Source of the DNA: Gaiellasilicea sp035525905
GTDB lineage: Bacteria; Actinomycetota; Thermoleophilia; Gaiellales; Gaiellaceae
Direction of reading: 5' to 3'
NCBI GenBank assembly: GCA_035525905.1
Contig: DATLDK010000159.1
Location: forward strand, 1-21,405
Length of the DNA: 21,405 bases
Below the pieces are notes generated by a model. The model saw nothing but the letters and a program-made list of their open reading frames with translations, did no database searches and was not told the DNA's origin. The position numbers and the translations under genes were made by a program. Of this stretch, positions 1 through 7,193 are shown one piece after another (position 1 is the first letter of the stretch; every line of letters begins with the position of its first letter).

Positions 1-1053
1 GTAGCGCTGTCCGCGCCTGAGGCCGCCGTAGACCCGGACGATTCCGTCGGAGAGATTGAAGACGCCGCCGAGCTGCGGGGCCTGTAGAGCGACCGGCTGC
101 GCCGCCGCGACGACATGTGCGTCGCGCAGCGCGAACACTTCGACCTGCTGCTCCACCCACGTGCGCGGGTTCAGAGAGCGCGCCGGCAGCAGCGGGTCAC
201 TCGGCAGACGCCCTCTGGCGAGCCCGGTCGAGAGCGGCGTCGGATTCTCGAGCCAGCGGTCGGCGTCGAACTCGTCGAGCGTCGTCGCACGCCAGTAGAG
301 GCCGCGCTTCGGGCCGACGATGCGCAGGACGGTCGTGCTCTCCTTCGGAAACTGGATTCCGTCGTACTTGCCGTCCCAGACGTACCTGACGGACACCTGA
401 CGTGAGGGACCGTTCGGATCCCAGCTCTCCCAGGCGAGCAGCCCGTCCTTCGCGACCGCAGCCGAGGTCGATACCCCGGCCGCCGCGAGCACCAGCACCG
501 TTCCGGCAACGAGTGCCGGCAGCGGTCGCGCGGTCCGCAGACCCGCGAGCACCCCGAGCGCGGCAGCCAGGATGACCGCGCCGTAGAACGTCGTGTCGGT
601 GGAGAGGAGCGTCGCCGGCCAGCCTGCGCCTGCAACCAGCGTCAAGACGGCGGGCAGGGGCCGCCGCGCCGCGGCGAACTGCGCGAACGCCAGGCAGAAG
701 GCGAAGATCGCGAGCACGAGAACGCCGTGCATGTGCGGCTGCTCCGCCCCGTTGAACGGGAGAGAGTGGTCGTAATAGTCGAAGAAGCCGTCGTCAAAGC
801 GCAGAAAAACCGGTTCGAAGAACCCTGGTCGGTCGTCTGCTGCGCGAAGGTCGAGCGCCACCCACAGCGCGACGAGCGAGGCGGGAACCATGAGCGCAAG
901 CCGTAGCCACAGGATCGGCGCCAGGGCCGGCGCGAGCGCAAGCACGACGACCCAAATCCACTCCGCCCCCGCGATGGGCCTCCCCTCGAGGCGAAGCCAG
1001 AAGAGCGCGATCAGCATGGCGGGCAACGCCGCGACGCCGAGAGTCCTAGCCAC
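1..1053 (-). CDS. TgpA-like transglutaminase-family membrane protein, N-terminal part (cut by window edge)
   Basis: This reading frame is open to the window edge, giving 351 codons of the N-terminus. It shows about six hydrophobic segments (near residues 5-20, 32-50, 52-68, 111-127, 157-172 and 180-195), followed by a soluble part from about residue 200 containing YVWDGKYDGIQFP and GLYWRATTLDEFDADRW. This is the layout of the TgpA N-terminal domain (DUF3488) that precedes an extracytoplasmic transglutaminase core. The core with its Cys-His-Asp triad would lie beyond the left edge and is not seen. The GTG start is chosen because AGGAG sits 5 nt upstream and the gene then overlaps the DUF58 stop by 8 nt. 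MoxR, DUF58 and TgpA genes commonly occur together, and that context is the strongest support. The exact substrate is unknown. Confidence 0.8.
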   Translation of the reverse strand, partial: MARTLGVAALPAMLIALFWLRLEGRPIAGAEWIWVVVLALAPALAPILWLRLALMVPASLVALWVALDLRAADDRPGFFEPVFLRFDDGFFDYYDHSLPFNGAEQPHMHGVLVLAIFAFCLAFAQFAAARRPLPAVLTLVAGAGWPATLLSTDTTFYGAVILAAALGVLAGLRTARPLPALVAGTVLVLAAAGVSTSAAVAKDGLLAWESWDPNGPSRQVSVRYVWDGKYDGIQFPKESTTVLRIVGPKRGLYWRATTLDEFDADRWLENPTPLSTGLARGRLPSDPLLPARSLNPRTWVEQQVEVFALRDAHVVAAAQPVALQAPQLGGVFNLSDGIVRVYGGLRRGQRY

Positions 1054-2272
1054 GGGCGCTCCTGACTGCCGTCGTCGCACCCAGGACCGACGCGAGCGAG
1101 TCACCGCGCCGGAGCACGGCGACCGCCACCCCTGCCGCCTGGACTCGGAGGAGCTCCGGCTCCACCTTCGTCGGCCGCCCTGCGAAGCTCGCAGTGTCGA
1201 TCCAGACAACGCTGACGCCCTGTCCGGTGAACGACCGCTGCACCAGCCTCGTGGCGAGCGTTCCGGAGAGTCGCCCCGTCACGACCACGGTCTCGAGCGC
1301 CCTCGAGGCCGGGCCGCTCTCGCGCGCCAGCAGCTCCACCAGCGGTCTGGTTCCGTCCGGCTGGGCTTCCGCGAGCAACCCGAGCGCCGCCAGCCACTCT
1401 CCGTCGAGGGAGGAGACGCGCGTCGTGGGCCGCGAAGCCGAGTTGACGGCCAGCACTGCACGCCGGCCGCGCGCAGCGTGTGCGCGGAGGATCGAGCCTG
1501 CCGCCCGCACCTGCACGTCGAAGCTGTCGCCGCTCACCGCGGTCGCGTCGGCGTCGAGCAGAACCGCGATCTCGTCGCGTGGTGCATCCTCGAGCTCCTT
1601 CACCATCAGCCGGCCGCGCCTGGCCGTGGTGGGCCAGTGCACCTTCCGCAGCGACTCGCCCTGCTCGTACTCGCGCACCGAGTGCAGGTCGAAGCCCGAC
1701 GGGCGCCGCAGCAGCAGCCGTCTTCCATCCTGCGCGTGCGCGCCGCTCTCCGAGAAGAGCCCGTCCAGCGTGACCAGCCGCGGATACACGAGCAGAGCGC
1801 CTGTTGCGGTCAGCTCGACCTCGGCTCGCGCGAGCCCGAACGGGTCGTCGATCGTGGCTCGCGCCTCCTCGACGACATACCTGCCTCGCGGCACCCGCTC
1901 GAGCACGTAGGTGCCGCGGTGGACCGCGCCGGCACGGCGCAACGCCGTCTGTCGCAAGCCGAGTCTGGCGAACTGCTCGGTGATCACGATCGCAGGAGCG
2001 GGCACGCGCGATTGCGCGCGCGCTTCCAGCGTGACCCAGACGTCCTCGCCCTCGAGCAGCGTGCCCCGCCTGCCGACGCCGCCGAGCAGCCCGCCACCGG
2101 TCCGCCGGCGCAGGTCGATCGGCGCCGCGGCTGCGCGGACCCAGGTCCGGGCGGCGAGTGGCGCGAGCACGAGGCCCGCGGAGACCGGATAGAGCGCCTT
2201 CGCCCCGAACAGCCACGCGACCGCGTAGGTGAGGACGCCGAGCAGCAGCGTGAGCACGCCGCGGCGCGTCAT
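1046..2272 (-). CDS. DUF58 domain protein
   Basis: A 408-residue protein with two N-terminal hydrophobic segments (about 5-22 and 27-41), then a soluble region. It carries the DUF58 hallmarks: DPFGL at 143-147, and REYEQGESLRKVHWPTTARR beginning at R200, with H212-W213 and a following LLD at 238-240 that begins a von Willebrand A-like fold. DUF58 proteins are membrane-anchored partners of MoxR AAA+ ATPases. The start codon overlaps the moxR stop (TGATG), so the two are probably translationally coupled. The molecular role is not established for the family. Proposed roles include assembly or maturation of envelope or metal-dependent protein complexes. Confidence 0.88.
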   Translation of the reverse strand: MTRRGVLTLLLGVLTYAVAWLFGAKALYPVSAGLVLAPLAARTWVRAAAAPIDLRRRTGGGLLGGVGRRGTLLEGEDVWVTLEARAQSRVPAPAIVITEQFARLGLRQTALRRAGAVHRGTYVLERVPRGRYVVEEARATIDDPFGLARAEVELTATGALLVYPRLVTLDGLFSESGAHAQDGRRLLLRRPSGFDLHSVREYEQGESLRKVHWPTTARRGRLMVKELEDAPRDEIAVLLDADATAVSGDSFDVQVRAAGSILRAHAARGRRAVLAVNSASRPTTRVSSLDGEWLAALGLLAEAQPDGTRPLVELLARESGPASRALETVVVTGRLSGTLATRLVQRSFTGQGVSVVWIDTASFAGRPTKVEPELLRVQAAGVAVAVLRRGDSLASVLGATTAVRSARG

Positions 2273-3234
2273 CAGACCGGGACGGGCGTCTGCTCCACGG
2301 CCTCGCCGACGATCTCCTCGGCGGTCAACCCGGCCGAGCGCGCCTCCGGGGCGAGGATCAGCCGGTGCGAGAGCACGGGTCGGGCGACCGCCTTGACGTC
2401 GTCGGGCAGCACGAAGTCCCGGCCCTCGGAGAGCGCCCGCGCCTTGGCGACGCGGAGGAGCGCGATCCCGGCGCGCGGGCTGGCCCCCAGGGCGAGGCGG
2501 GAGCTCGCGCGCGTGTGGCGGAGCAGAGCAACCACGTAACGGTTGAGGCTCTCCTCGACGAAGAGCGACCGGGCCTCGTCGATCGCGGCCAGGATCTCCT
2601 CGAGGCTCGCGACCGGGGTGAGCGAGTCGAGCGGCGGGTCGGTCGTCTGCTCGTTCAGCATCCGCGCCTCGTCGGCGAGCTGCGGGTACCCGAGCGACAA
2701 CCGCATCGAAAAGCGGTCGAGCTGCGCCTCGGGGAGCGGATAGGTGCCCTCGTACTCGATCGGGTTCTGCGTTGCGAGCACGATGAACGGCCGGTGCAAC
2801 GGGTAGCTCTCGCCGTCGATCGTCACCTGGTTCTCCTGCATCGCCTCGAGCAGCGCCGCCTGGGTCTTCGGCGAGGCGCGGTTGATCTCGTCGACGAGCA
2901 AGACGTTCGCGAAGACGGGGCCCGGGCGAAACTCGAACTCGTTCACGCGCTGGTTGAAGACGTTGACGCCGGTGACGTCGGAGGGCAGCAGGTCGGGCGT
3001 GAACTGGATCCGCGAGAAGGGAACGTCGAGCGACCGTGCGAGCGACTTCGCCAGCATCGTCTTGCCCACGCCGGGGAAGTCCTCGATGATCACGTGCCCC
3101 TCGGCGATCAGACCCAGGATGCAGAGCCGCAGCGTGTCCGCCGGCGCATGGACGACGAGCGCCAGGTTGGCGGCGAGCCGCTCGAGCGTCTCCGCCGAGG
3201 AGGCCAATGTGGCCGGGTCCCTACGAGCTTCCAC
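2272..3234 (-). CDS. MoxR-family AAA+ ATPase
   Basis: A 320-residue AAA+ ATPase of the usual MoxR length. Visible motifs are Walker A (EDFPGVGKT, residues 51-59), Walker B (LLVDEIN, 112-118), sensor 1 (ATQNP, 154-158) and the family signature YPLPEAQLDRF (165-175), followed by the C-terminal helical lid. MoxR ATPases are thought to act as chaperones that remodel or activate partner complexes, typically with DUF58/VWA proteins encoded next door, as here. The GTG start at 3234 has GAGGGA just upstream and lies inside the end of coaBC (14-nt overlap), tying this envelope-type cluster to the housekeeping operon in front of it. Confidence 0.93.
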   Translation of the reverse strand: MEARRDPATLASSAETLERLAANLALVVHAPADTLRLCILGLIAEGHVIIEDFPGVGKTMLAKSLARSLDVPFSRIQFTPDLLPSDVTGVNVFNQRVNEFEFRPGPVFANVLLVDEINRASPKTQAALLEAMQENQVTIDGESYPLHRPFIVLATQNPIEYEGTYPLPEAQLDRFSMRLSLGYPQLADEARMLNEQTTDPPLDSLTPVASLEEILAAIDEARSLFVEESLNRYVVALLRHTRASSRLALGASPRAGIALLRVAKARALSEGRDFVLPDDVKAVARPVLSHRLILAPEARSAGLTAEEIVGEAVEQTPVPV

Positions 3235-4408
3235 GACGTCCCTCGAGCAGGCGCTCGACCTCGTCGACGATCCCGGCGGCGATCTCCTCCTTCGATGCGC
3301 GGGCTAGCTCTCGCTGGCCCGCTTGCGTGAGCAGGGTCACCTCGTTGTCAGGCGCGTCGAAGCCGATCCCCGGGACGGACACGTCGTTGTAGACGACGAG
3401 ATCGAGGTTCTTGTCTGTGAGCATCCGCCGCTTGCGCTCGAGGCCGTCCGCACCCGCCTCGGCACCGAAGCCGACGAGCACCTGCCCGTTGCGCTCCTGC
3501 TCGCCGAGCGCTGCCAGCACGTCCGTGGTCGGGGCGAGCTCGACCGTCCAGGCATCCGCGCTCTTCGCACGCTTGCCCTCGATCTGCTCCCTCGGCCGGT
3601 AGTCAGCGACCGCTGCCGCCATCACGACGACGTCGGCTGCGCCCGCGCGTTGCGTCGCCTCGCGCTCCAGGTCCGCGGCCGTGGGCGTCTCGACGACCTC
3701 GACCCCGTCCGGCGCCGGCACGGTCAGGTTCGACGCAAGCAGCGTGACCTCGGCGCCACGGCGCCTCGCCTCGGCGGCGAGCGCCACGCCCATGCGGCCC
3801 GACGACCGGTTGCCGAGGAAGCGGACCGCGTCGAGCGGCTCGCGCGTTCCGCCCGCACTGACGAGGACACGCGCCCCCGCAAGGGGACTTCGTGTCTCAG
3901 GGACACTTGCTCCCAGCAGCGCCTCGACGCGGCGCGCGATCTCGTCCGGCTCGGTCATTCGCCCCGGCCCGATCTCGCCCTCGGCCAGCTCGCCGGCTTC
4001 GGGACCGATCAGCTCGACGCCCCGAGCCCGCAGCGTGGCCGCGTTCGCCTGCGTCGCCTCGTGCTCCCACATGCGTGTGTTCATCGCCGGCGCCACGAGC
4101 ACCGGGCCTCGGTGTGCGAGTGCAGCCTCGGTGAGGACATCGTCGGCGAGACCGTGCGCGAGCTTCGCCAGCGTGTGCGCGGTGAGGGGGGCGATGACCA
4201 GTAGGTCGGCGCGCTCCAAATGCGGATAGGGATCGGTGCTCGGTGACTTGCGCGCGAGCGCGAAGAAGGTCTCGGCGCGGACGAAGCGCTCCGAGCCGCG
4301 CGTCGGCAAGGGCAGCACGTCGTGGCCCGCTTTCACGAGCAGGCGCACAAGCTCGCAGGCCTTGTACGCAGCGATGCCGCCGGTAACCCCGAGCAGAATG
4401 CGTGCCAC
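3221..4408 (-). CDS. coaBC: Bifunctional phosphopantothenoylcysteine decarboxylase / phosphopantothenate-cysteine ligase
   Basis: A 395-residue CoaBC (Dfp), making 4'-phosphopantetheine for coenzyme A. The N-terminal CoaC flavoprotein part has GVTGGIAAYK at 7-16 and the APAMN motif at 106-110. The C-terminal CoaB part has SAGGTREPLDAVRFLGNRSSG from 184, AAAVADYRP at 264-272, GFGAE at 313-317 and KNLDLVVYND at 333-342. In the substrate clamp the sequence reads LAEGEIGPGRM, with Glu143 where the Escherichia coli enzyme has a catalytic Cys in ACGDIG. This may be a lineage variant. The usual PATAN motif reads PLTAH. The GTG start is chosen because the next in-frame region upstream lacks a better start. 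The rpoZ-coaBC order is typical of Actinobacteria. Confidence 0.95.
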   Translation of the reverse strand: MARILLGVTGGIAAYKACELVRLLVKAGHDVLPLPTRGSERFVRAETFFALARKSPSTDPYPHLERADLLVIAPLTAHTLAKLAHGLADDVLTEAALAHRGPVLVAPAMNTRMWEHEATQANAATLRARGVELIGPEAGELAEGEIGPGRMTEPDEIARRVEALLGASVPETRSPLAGARVLVSAGGTREPLDAVRFLGNRSSGRMGVALAAEARRRGAEVTLLASNLTVPAPDGVEVVETPTAADLEREATQRAGAADVVVMAAAVADYRPREQIEGKRAKSADAWTVELAPTTDVLAALGEQERNGQVLVGFGAEAGADGLERKRRMLTDKNLDLVVYNDVSVPGIGFDAPDNEVTLLTQAGQRELARASKEEIAAGIVDEVERLLEGRRGSS

Positions 4409-4456
4409 CGCAGCATTGTGCCCGTGAACCGTTGGGCGGGCGTTAAGGCGAGGGTT

Positions 4457-4705
4457 TTAGCGCTTGCCGTAGTCGTACTTGATCTTGCCCTGGGCGATCT
4501 CTTCCAGGCTCATGGTCAAGTAGTTCTTCGAGCGCGACTCGACGAGCGGCGGCGGGGCTTCCTCGAAGCCCATGCCTTCACCGAGTTGGTGGTGGTAGTT
4601 GTTGATCTGGCGTGCACGCTTCGCGGCCACGATGACGAGGGCGTAGCGCGAGTCGACGCCGCCGGCGTCGGTGTTCAGCAGTTCGTCGATGCGAGGATGG
4701 ATCAT
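4457..4705 (-). CDS. rpoZ: DNA-directed RNA polymerase omega subunit
   Basis: An 82-residue omega subunit, which helps fold and assemble the beta-prime subunit of RNA polymerase. The core signature RYALVIVAAKRARQIN is at residues 20-35, followed by LGEG and, near the C-terminus, LTMSLEEIAQGKI. It resembles actinobacterial omega but has a short insertion (NTDAGGVDS) between the first helix and the core. The start overlaps the gmk stop as ATGA, so translation is likely coupled to gmk. About 48 nt separate it from coaBC. Confidence 0.95.
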   Translation of the reverse strand: MIHPRIDELLNTDAGGVDSRYALVIVAAKRARQINNYHHQLGEGMGFEEAPPPLVESRSKNYLTMSLEEIAQGKIKYDYGKR

Positions 4706-5298
4706 GGACGGGCCATGGTACCTGCAAGCTGGAGCTCCCGTTCGATCAGCGCCGAGAGGGCCTCGGTCGCCCGCTCGACCTCGTCGTTGCGGACCATGTA
4801 GCGGAACCGGTAGGCCTGCTCGAGCTGGTGGCGGGCGAGTGCGATCCGCTCACCGATCTCGCCGGAGCTCTCGGTGTCACGCGCGCGCAGGCGGCGCTCG
4901 AGCTCGGGGACGTCGGCCGCGATGAAGAGCGTGACGCTGTGCTCGACCTCGTCCTGCACCTTCATCGCGCCTTCGATCTCGAGCTCGAGGATGCAGACGC
5001 GTCCGTCCGCCGCGATCCGGTCAAGCTCCGACGCGAGCGTCCCGTAGCGGCCGCCGACGAACTCGACGTGCTCGAGGAAGTTCCCGTCCTCGATTCGCCC
5101 GACGAACTCCTCCTCCGACAGAAACCAGTACTCGCGGCCGTTCATCTCACCCGGGCGCTGCGGTCTCGTGGTGGCGGAGACGGCGACCTCGAGCTCGGGC
5201 TGGCGATCGACCAGTCGCTTGATCAGCGTCCCCTTGCCGGCCCCGCTCGGGCCGGTGATCACGAAGACCGGCAGAGGCTTAGCGGTTGAAGAGGCCAA
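4702..5298 (-). CDS. gmk: Guanylate kinase
   Basis: A 198-residue guanylate kinase that phosphorylates GMP to GDP with ATP. It has a P-loop ITGPSGAGKGT at residues 14-24, the GMP-binding stretch SATTRPQRPGE at 41-51 with NGREYWF at 53-59, and LEHVEFVGGRYGT at 75-87. Length is normal for the family. The only sensible start before the P-loop is a TTG at 5298, inside the last codons of mihF (20-nt overlap). No well-spaced Shine-Dalgarno is visible; the nearest GGAG is about 20 nt upstream. Translation probably depends on re-initiation after mihF. The mihF-gmk-rpoZ order is conserved in Actinobacteria. Confidence 0.95.
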   Translation of the reverse strand: MASSTAKPLPVFVITGPSGAGKGTLIKRLVDRQPELEVAVSATTRPQRPGEMNGREYWFLSEEEFVGRIEDGNFLEHVEFVGGRYGTLASELDRIAADGRVCILELEIEGAMKVQDEVEHSVTLFIAADVPELERRLRARDTESSGEIGERIALARHQLEQAYRFRYMVRNDEVERATEALSALIERELQLAGTMARP

Positions 5299-5605
5299 TC
5301 AATTCGGTGCGCTGGCGCTCCGAAAGGCCGCCCACCGTCTTCGACTGGCTGATCCGGCATTGGTTGAGCAGCCGCGCCGCCTTGACGCGCCCGAACTTGG
5401 GCACGGCCATCAACATGTCGAACACTTTGGCGGTCGAGACGTACTCCGGGGGATCGAGCAGGATCCCCTCGATGCTGGCCCGGCCGTCCTTGAGATCCTT
5501 CTTCAGCTGTGCCCGCCGGACGCGGATGTCGTTGGCCCGCTTGAGGGCCTCCATTCGTTGATCGAGGGACCTCAGCGGGGCCTGCGCCTGCGTCTTCGAC
5601 ACCAT
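5279..5605 (-). CDS. mihF: Actinobacterial integration host factor (mIHF)
   Basis: A 108-residue basic DNA-binding protein of the mIHF family, a nucleoid-associated architectural factor found in Actinobacteria and unrelated to the proteobacterial IHF heterodimer. The N-terminal helix is charged (residues 15-40, rich in R/K/A). A helix-two-turn-helix DNA-binding region spans about 68-86, with VPKFGRVKAARLL then NQCRIS, and GLSERQR follows at 93-99. Its gene lies immediately before gmk, as in mycobacteria and Streptomyces. A strong promoter ends 2-3 nt before the ATG, so the mRNA is probably leaderless. The ATG has no Shine-Dalgarno, which fits. Confidence 0.93.
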   Translation of the reverse strand: MVSKTQAQAPLRSLDQRMEALKRANDIRVRRAQLKKDLKDGRASIEGILLDPPEYVSTAKVFDMLMAVPKFGRVKAARLLNQCRISQSKTVGGLSERQRTELIGLFNR

Positions 5606-5607
5606 GA

Positions 5608-5642
5608 GCGCGGGATACTAGCATCCTTCGAGACTCGGTCAA
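5608..5642 (-). promoter_or_regulatory. Strong sigma-70-type promoter for mihF-gmk-rpoZ-coaBC, near-leaderless
   Basis: On the minus strand TTGACC (5642-5637) is followed by a 16-nt spacer and an extended -10 element TGC-TAGTAT (hexamer 5620-5615). Transcription would start about 5608, only 2-3 nt before the mihF ATG. The -35 hexamer overlaps the pyrD stop codon (TGA, 5641-5639). The near-consensus elements and lack of a ribosome binding site support a leaderless start that uncouples these housekeeping genes from PyrR control. Confidence 0.75.
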
Positions 5643-6541
5643 GCAGTCACTTTTCGCCCGTTTCCAGGTCTTTTTTCATGTCCGTTGTCAGAACCGGAAA
5701 CGCCTATTTGCAGGGATGAATGGGCCGCGCCGCGTGCGTCGAGAGGATGTGCAAGGTCGCGGGCCGCCGCTTCCGCGGCGAGCTCGGAACGGATGCGCGC
5801 GGGTGCGCCGGGGTCGGAGAAGAGAACCGTGCCGAGAGCGACGGCGCTCGCGCCGGCGGCGATCAGTTCCAGCGCGTCGAGCCCGGTCTGTACTCCGCCC
5901 ATCCCGACGATCGGGATGCCGACTGCCGTCGAGCAGGCATAGACCGCGGCCAGCGCGACCGGTTTCAGCGCCGGCCCGGAGTACCCCCCGGTCCCGCGAC
6001 CGAGCTTCGGCCGCAGCGTGAGCTCGTCGAGCGCGAGCCCGCGGAGCGTGTTGACGAGGGAGAGGCCATCCGCACCGGCTTCCTCCACTGCTCGCGCCGC
6101 CTCGGCCAAATCCCAAGCGGCCGGTGAGAGCTTCGCGTAGAGCGGCAGGCTCGTAGCCGCACGGCAGGCGGCAACGATCGCGGCGGCGCTGTCGGGCGCC
6201 TCGTCGACGTTAGGACAGGAGAGGTTCAGCTCGATCGCCTGCACGTTCTCGAGCGCGGCGCACGTCTCTGCGTAGTCGGAGGCCGAGAAGCCGCCGACAG
6301 AGATCCAGAGCGGGACCCCGAGCTCGCGCAGCCGCGGGAGCGCGTCGGCGAGGAAGCGATCGCGGCCGGGATTTGCGAGACCGATCGAGTTCAGCATGCC
6401 GGCGCCCGTCTCCGCGATCCGGACCGGCGGATTCCCTGCGCGCGGCTCGGGGGTGATCGTCTTCGTGACGAAGCCGTCGAGCGAGCGTGCGACCTCGGGG
6501 GCCGTCAGTGCGTCTAGACAGCCCGACGCATTAAGCAGCAC
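5639..6541 (-). CDS. pyrD: Dihydroorotate dehydrogenase, class 1B catalytic subunit
   Basis: A 300-residue FMN-containing catalytic subunit that oxidises dihydroorotate to orotate. Counting from the chosen GTG, the FMN/substrate motifs are NSIGLANPG at 51-59, NLSCPNV at 106-112 with catalytic Cys109 (class 1 enzymes use Cys), YAKLSP at 135-140, GGYSGPALKP at 185-194 and GMGGV at 213-217. The frame stays open up to 6622, but the 27 extra residues are Ser/Arg-rich, unlike the family, and lie inside pyrK. GTG at 6541 puts LLNASG at the N-terminus and gives an 11-nt overlap with pyrK. The N-terminus is short compared with the Bacillus enzyme. Its pairing with pyrK identifies the NAD-dependent 1B type rather than the quinone-linked class 2 enzyme common in other Actinobacteria. 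Confidence 0.92.
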   Translation of the reverse strand: MLLNASGCLDALTAPEVARSLDGFVTKTITPEPRAGNPPVRIAETGAGMLNSIGLANPGRDRFLADALPRLRELGVPLWISVGGFSASDYAETCAALENVQAIELNLSCPNVDEAPDSAAAIVAACRAATSLPLYAKLSPAAWDLAEAARAVEEAGADGLSLVNTLRGLALDELTLRPKLGRGTGGYSGPALKPVALAAVYACSTAVGIPIVGMGGVQTGLDALELIAAGASAVALGTVLFSDPGAPARIRSELAAEAAARDLAHPLDARGAAHSSLQIGVSGSDNGHEKRPGNGRKVTA

Positions 6542-7193
6542 GGAGGACCGGTCCCTCGACGCAAAGTCGCTTGAGCTCGCCGTCGATCTCGACCGCGCAC
6601 CCGTAGCAGGCTCCGTAACCACACGCCATCGGCGCCTCCCAGGCGAGCTGGGCGTCCGGCACCCGCGCCTGCAGAGCGACGAGCATCGGCTCCGGGCCGC
6701 ACGCGAAGACGTCGCCGGGATCCCCGGGTAGGAGCTCCGTGACGTAGGCGGGCTCGATGCAGGTCTCGGCGTTCGGAACGAGCGCTGCGGCCTCCGCGTG
6801 CCAGTCGGTGCGGAAGCCGAGGATCGCCGGTGGCCCGCCGAGGCGCTGGGAGAGGAAGGGCAGCGGGGCGATGCCGATCCCGCCGCCGACGAGCAGGGGC
6901 CGGGCGACGTCGAGCCGGAACCCGTTTCCCAGCGGCCCGAGCACGTGCAGCTCCTTCCCCCGCTCGAGGGAGCACAGCGCCCGCGTGCCCGGACCGATCG
7001 GATCGATCAGGAACGCCAGCTCGCCGGCGGCGGCGAGACACACGCTCATCGGCCGCGGCAGCGGCCGCCCGGGCGCCTCGAGCATGAAGAACTGGCCAGG
7101 CACCCCTGCGTCCAGGCTGCCGGAATCGACGCGCAGCAGGGTGTATGGGCCAACCTGCTCGACGCCTGTGACGCGACACCGCTCACGTCTCAT
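6531..7193 (-). CDS. pyrK: Dihydroorotate dehydrogenase electron transfer subunit
   Basis: A 220-residue iron-sulfur flavoprotein that passes electrons from PyrD to NAD+. The FAD-binding RPMS is at 47-50, LGPLGNGF at 85-92, the nucleotide-binding VGGGIGIAPLPF at 102-113 and FACGPEPM at 163-170. The [2Fe-2S] ligands are Cys191, Cys196, Cys199 and Cys211 in a C-x4-C-x2-C-x11-C pattern. The ATG at 7193 overlaps the carB stop as ATGA. A longer open frame continues upstream through carB but is only a shadow of that gene. Confidence 0.94.
   Translation of the reverse strand: MRRERCRVTGVEQVGPYTLLRVDSGSLDAGVPGQFFMLEAPGRPLPRPMSVCLAAAGELAFLIDPIGPGTRALCSLERGKELHVLGPLGNGFRLDVARPLLVGGGIGIAPLPFLSQRLGGPPAILGFRTDWHAEAAALVPNAETCIEPAYVTELLPGDPGDVFACGPEPMLVALQARVPDAQLAWEAPMACGYGACYGCAVEIDGELKRLCVEGPVLRAA

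Noticed and set aside
811..823. Palindrome GGTTCGAAGAACC
   Set aside because: It lies inside the TgpA-like coding region, does not match the SOS spacing (N3 rather than N4) and has no promoter nearby.
4409..4446. Promoter for coaBC with CACAAT as -10 and TTAACG as -35
   Set aside because: The spacing is 20 nt and the -10 lacks the first T, so it is kept only as a weak example in the leaderless finding and not as a feature.
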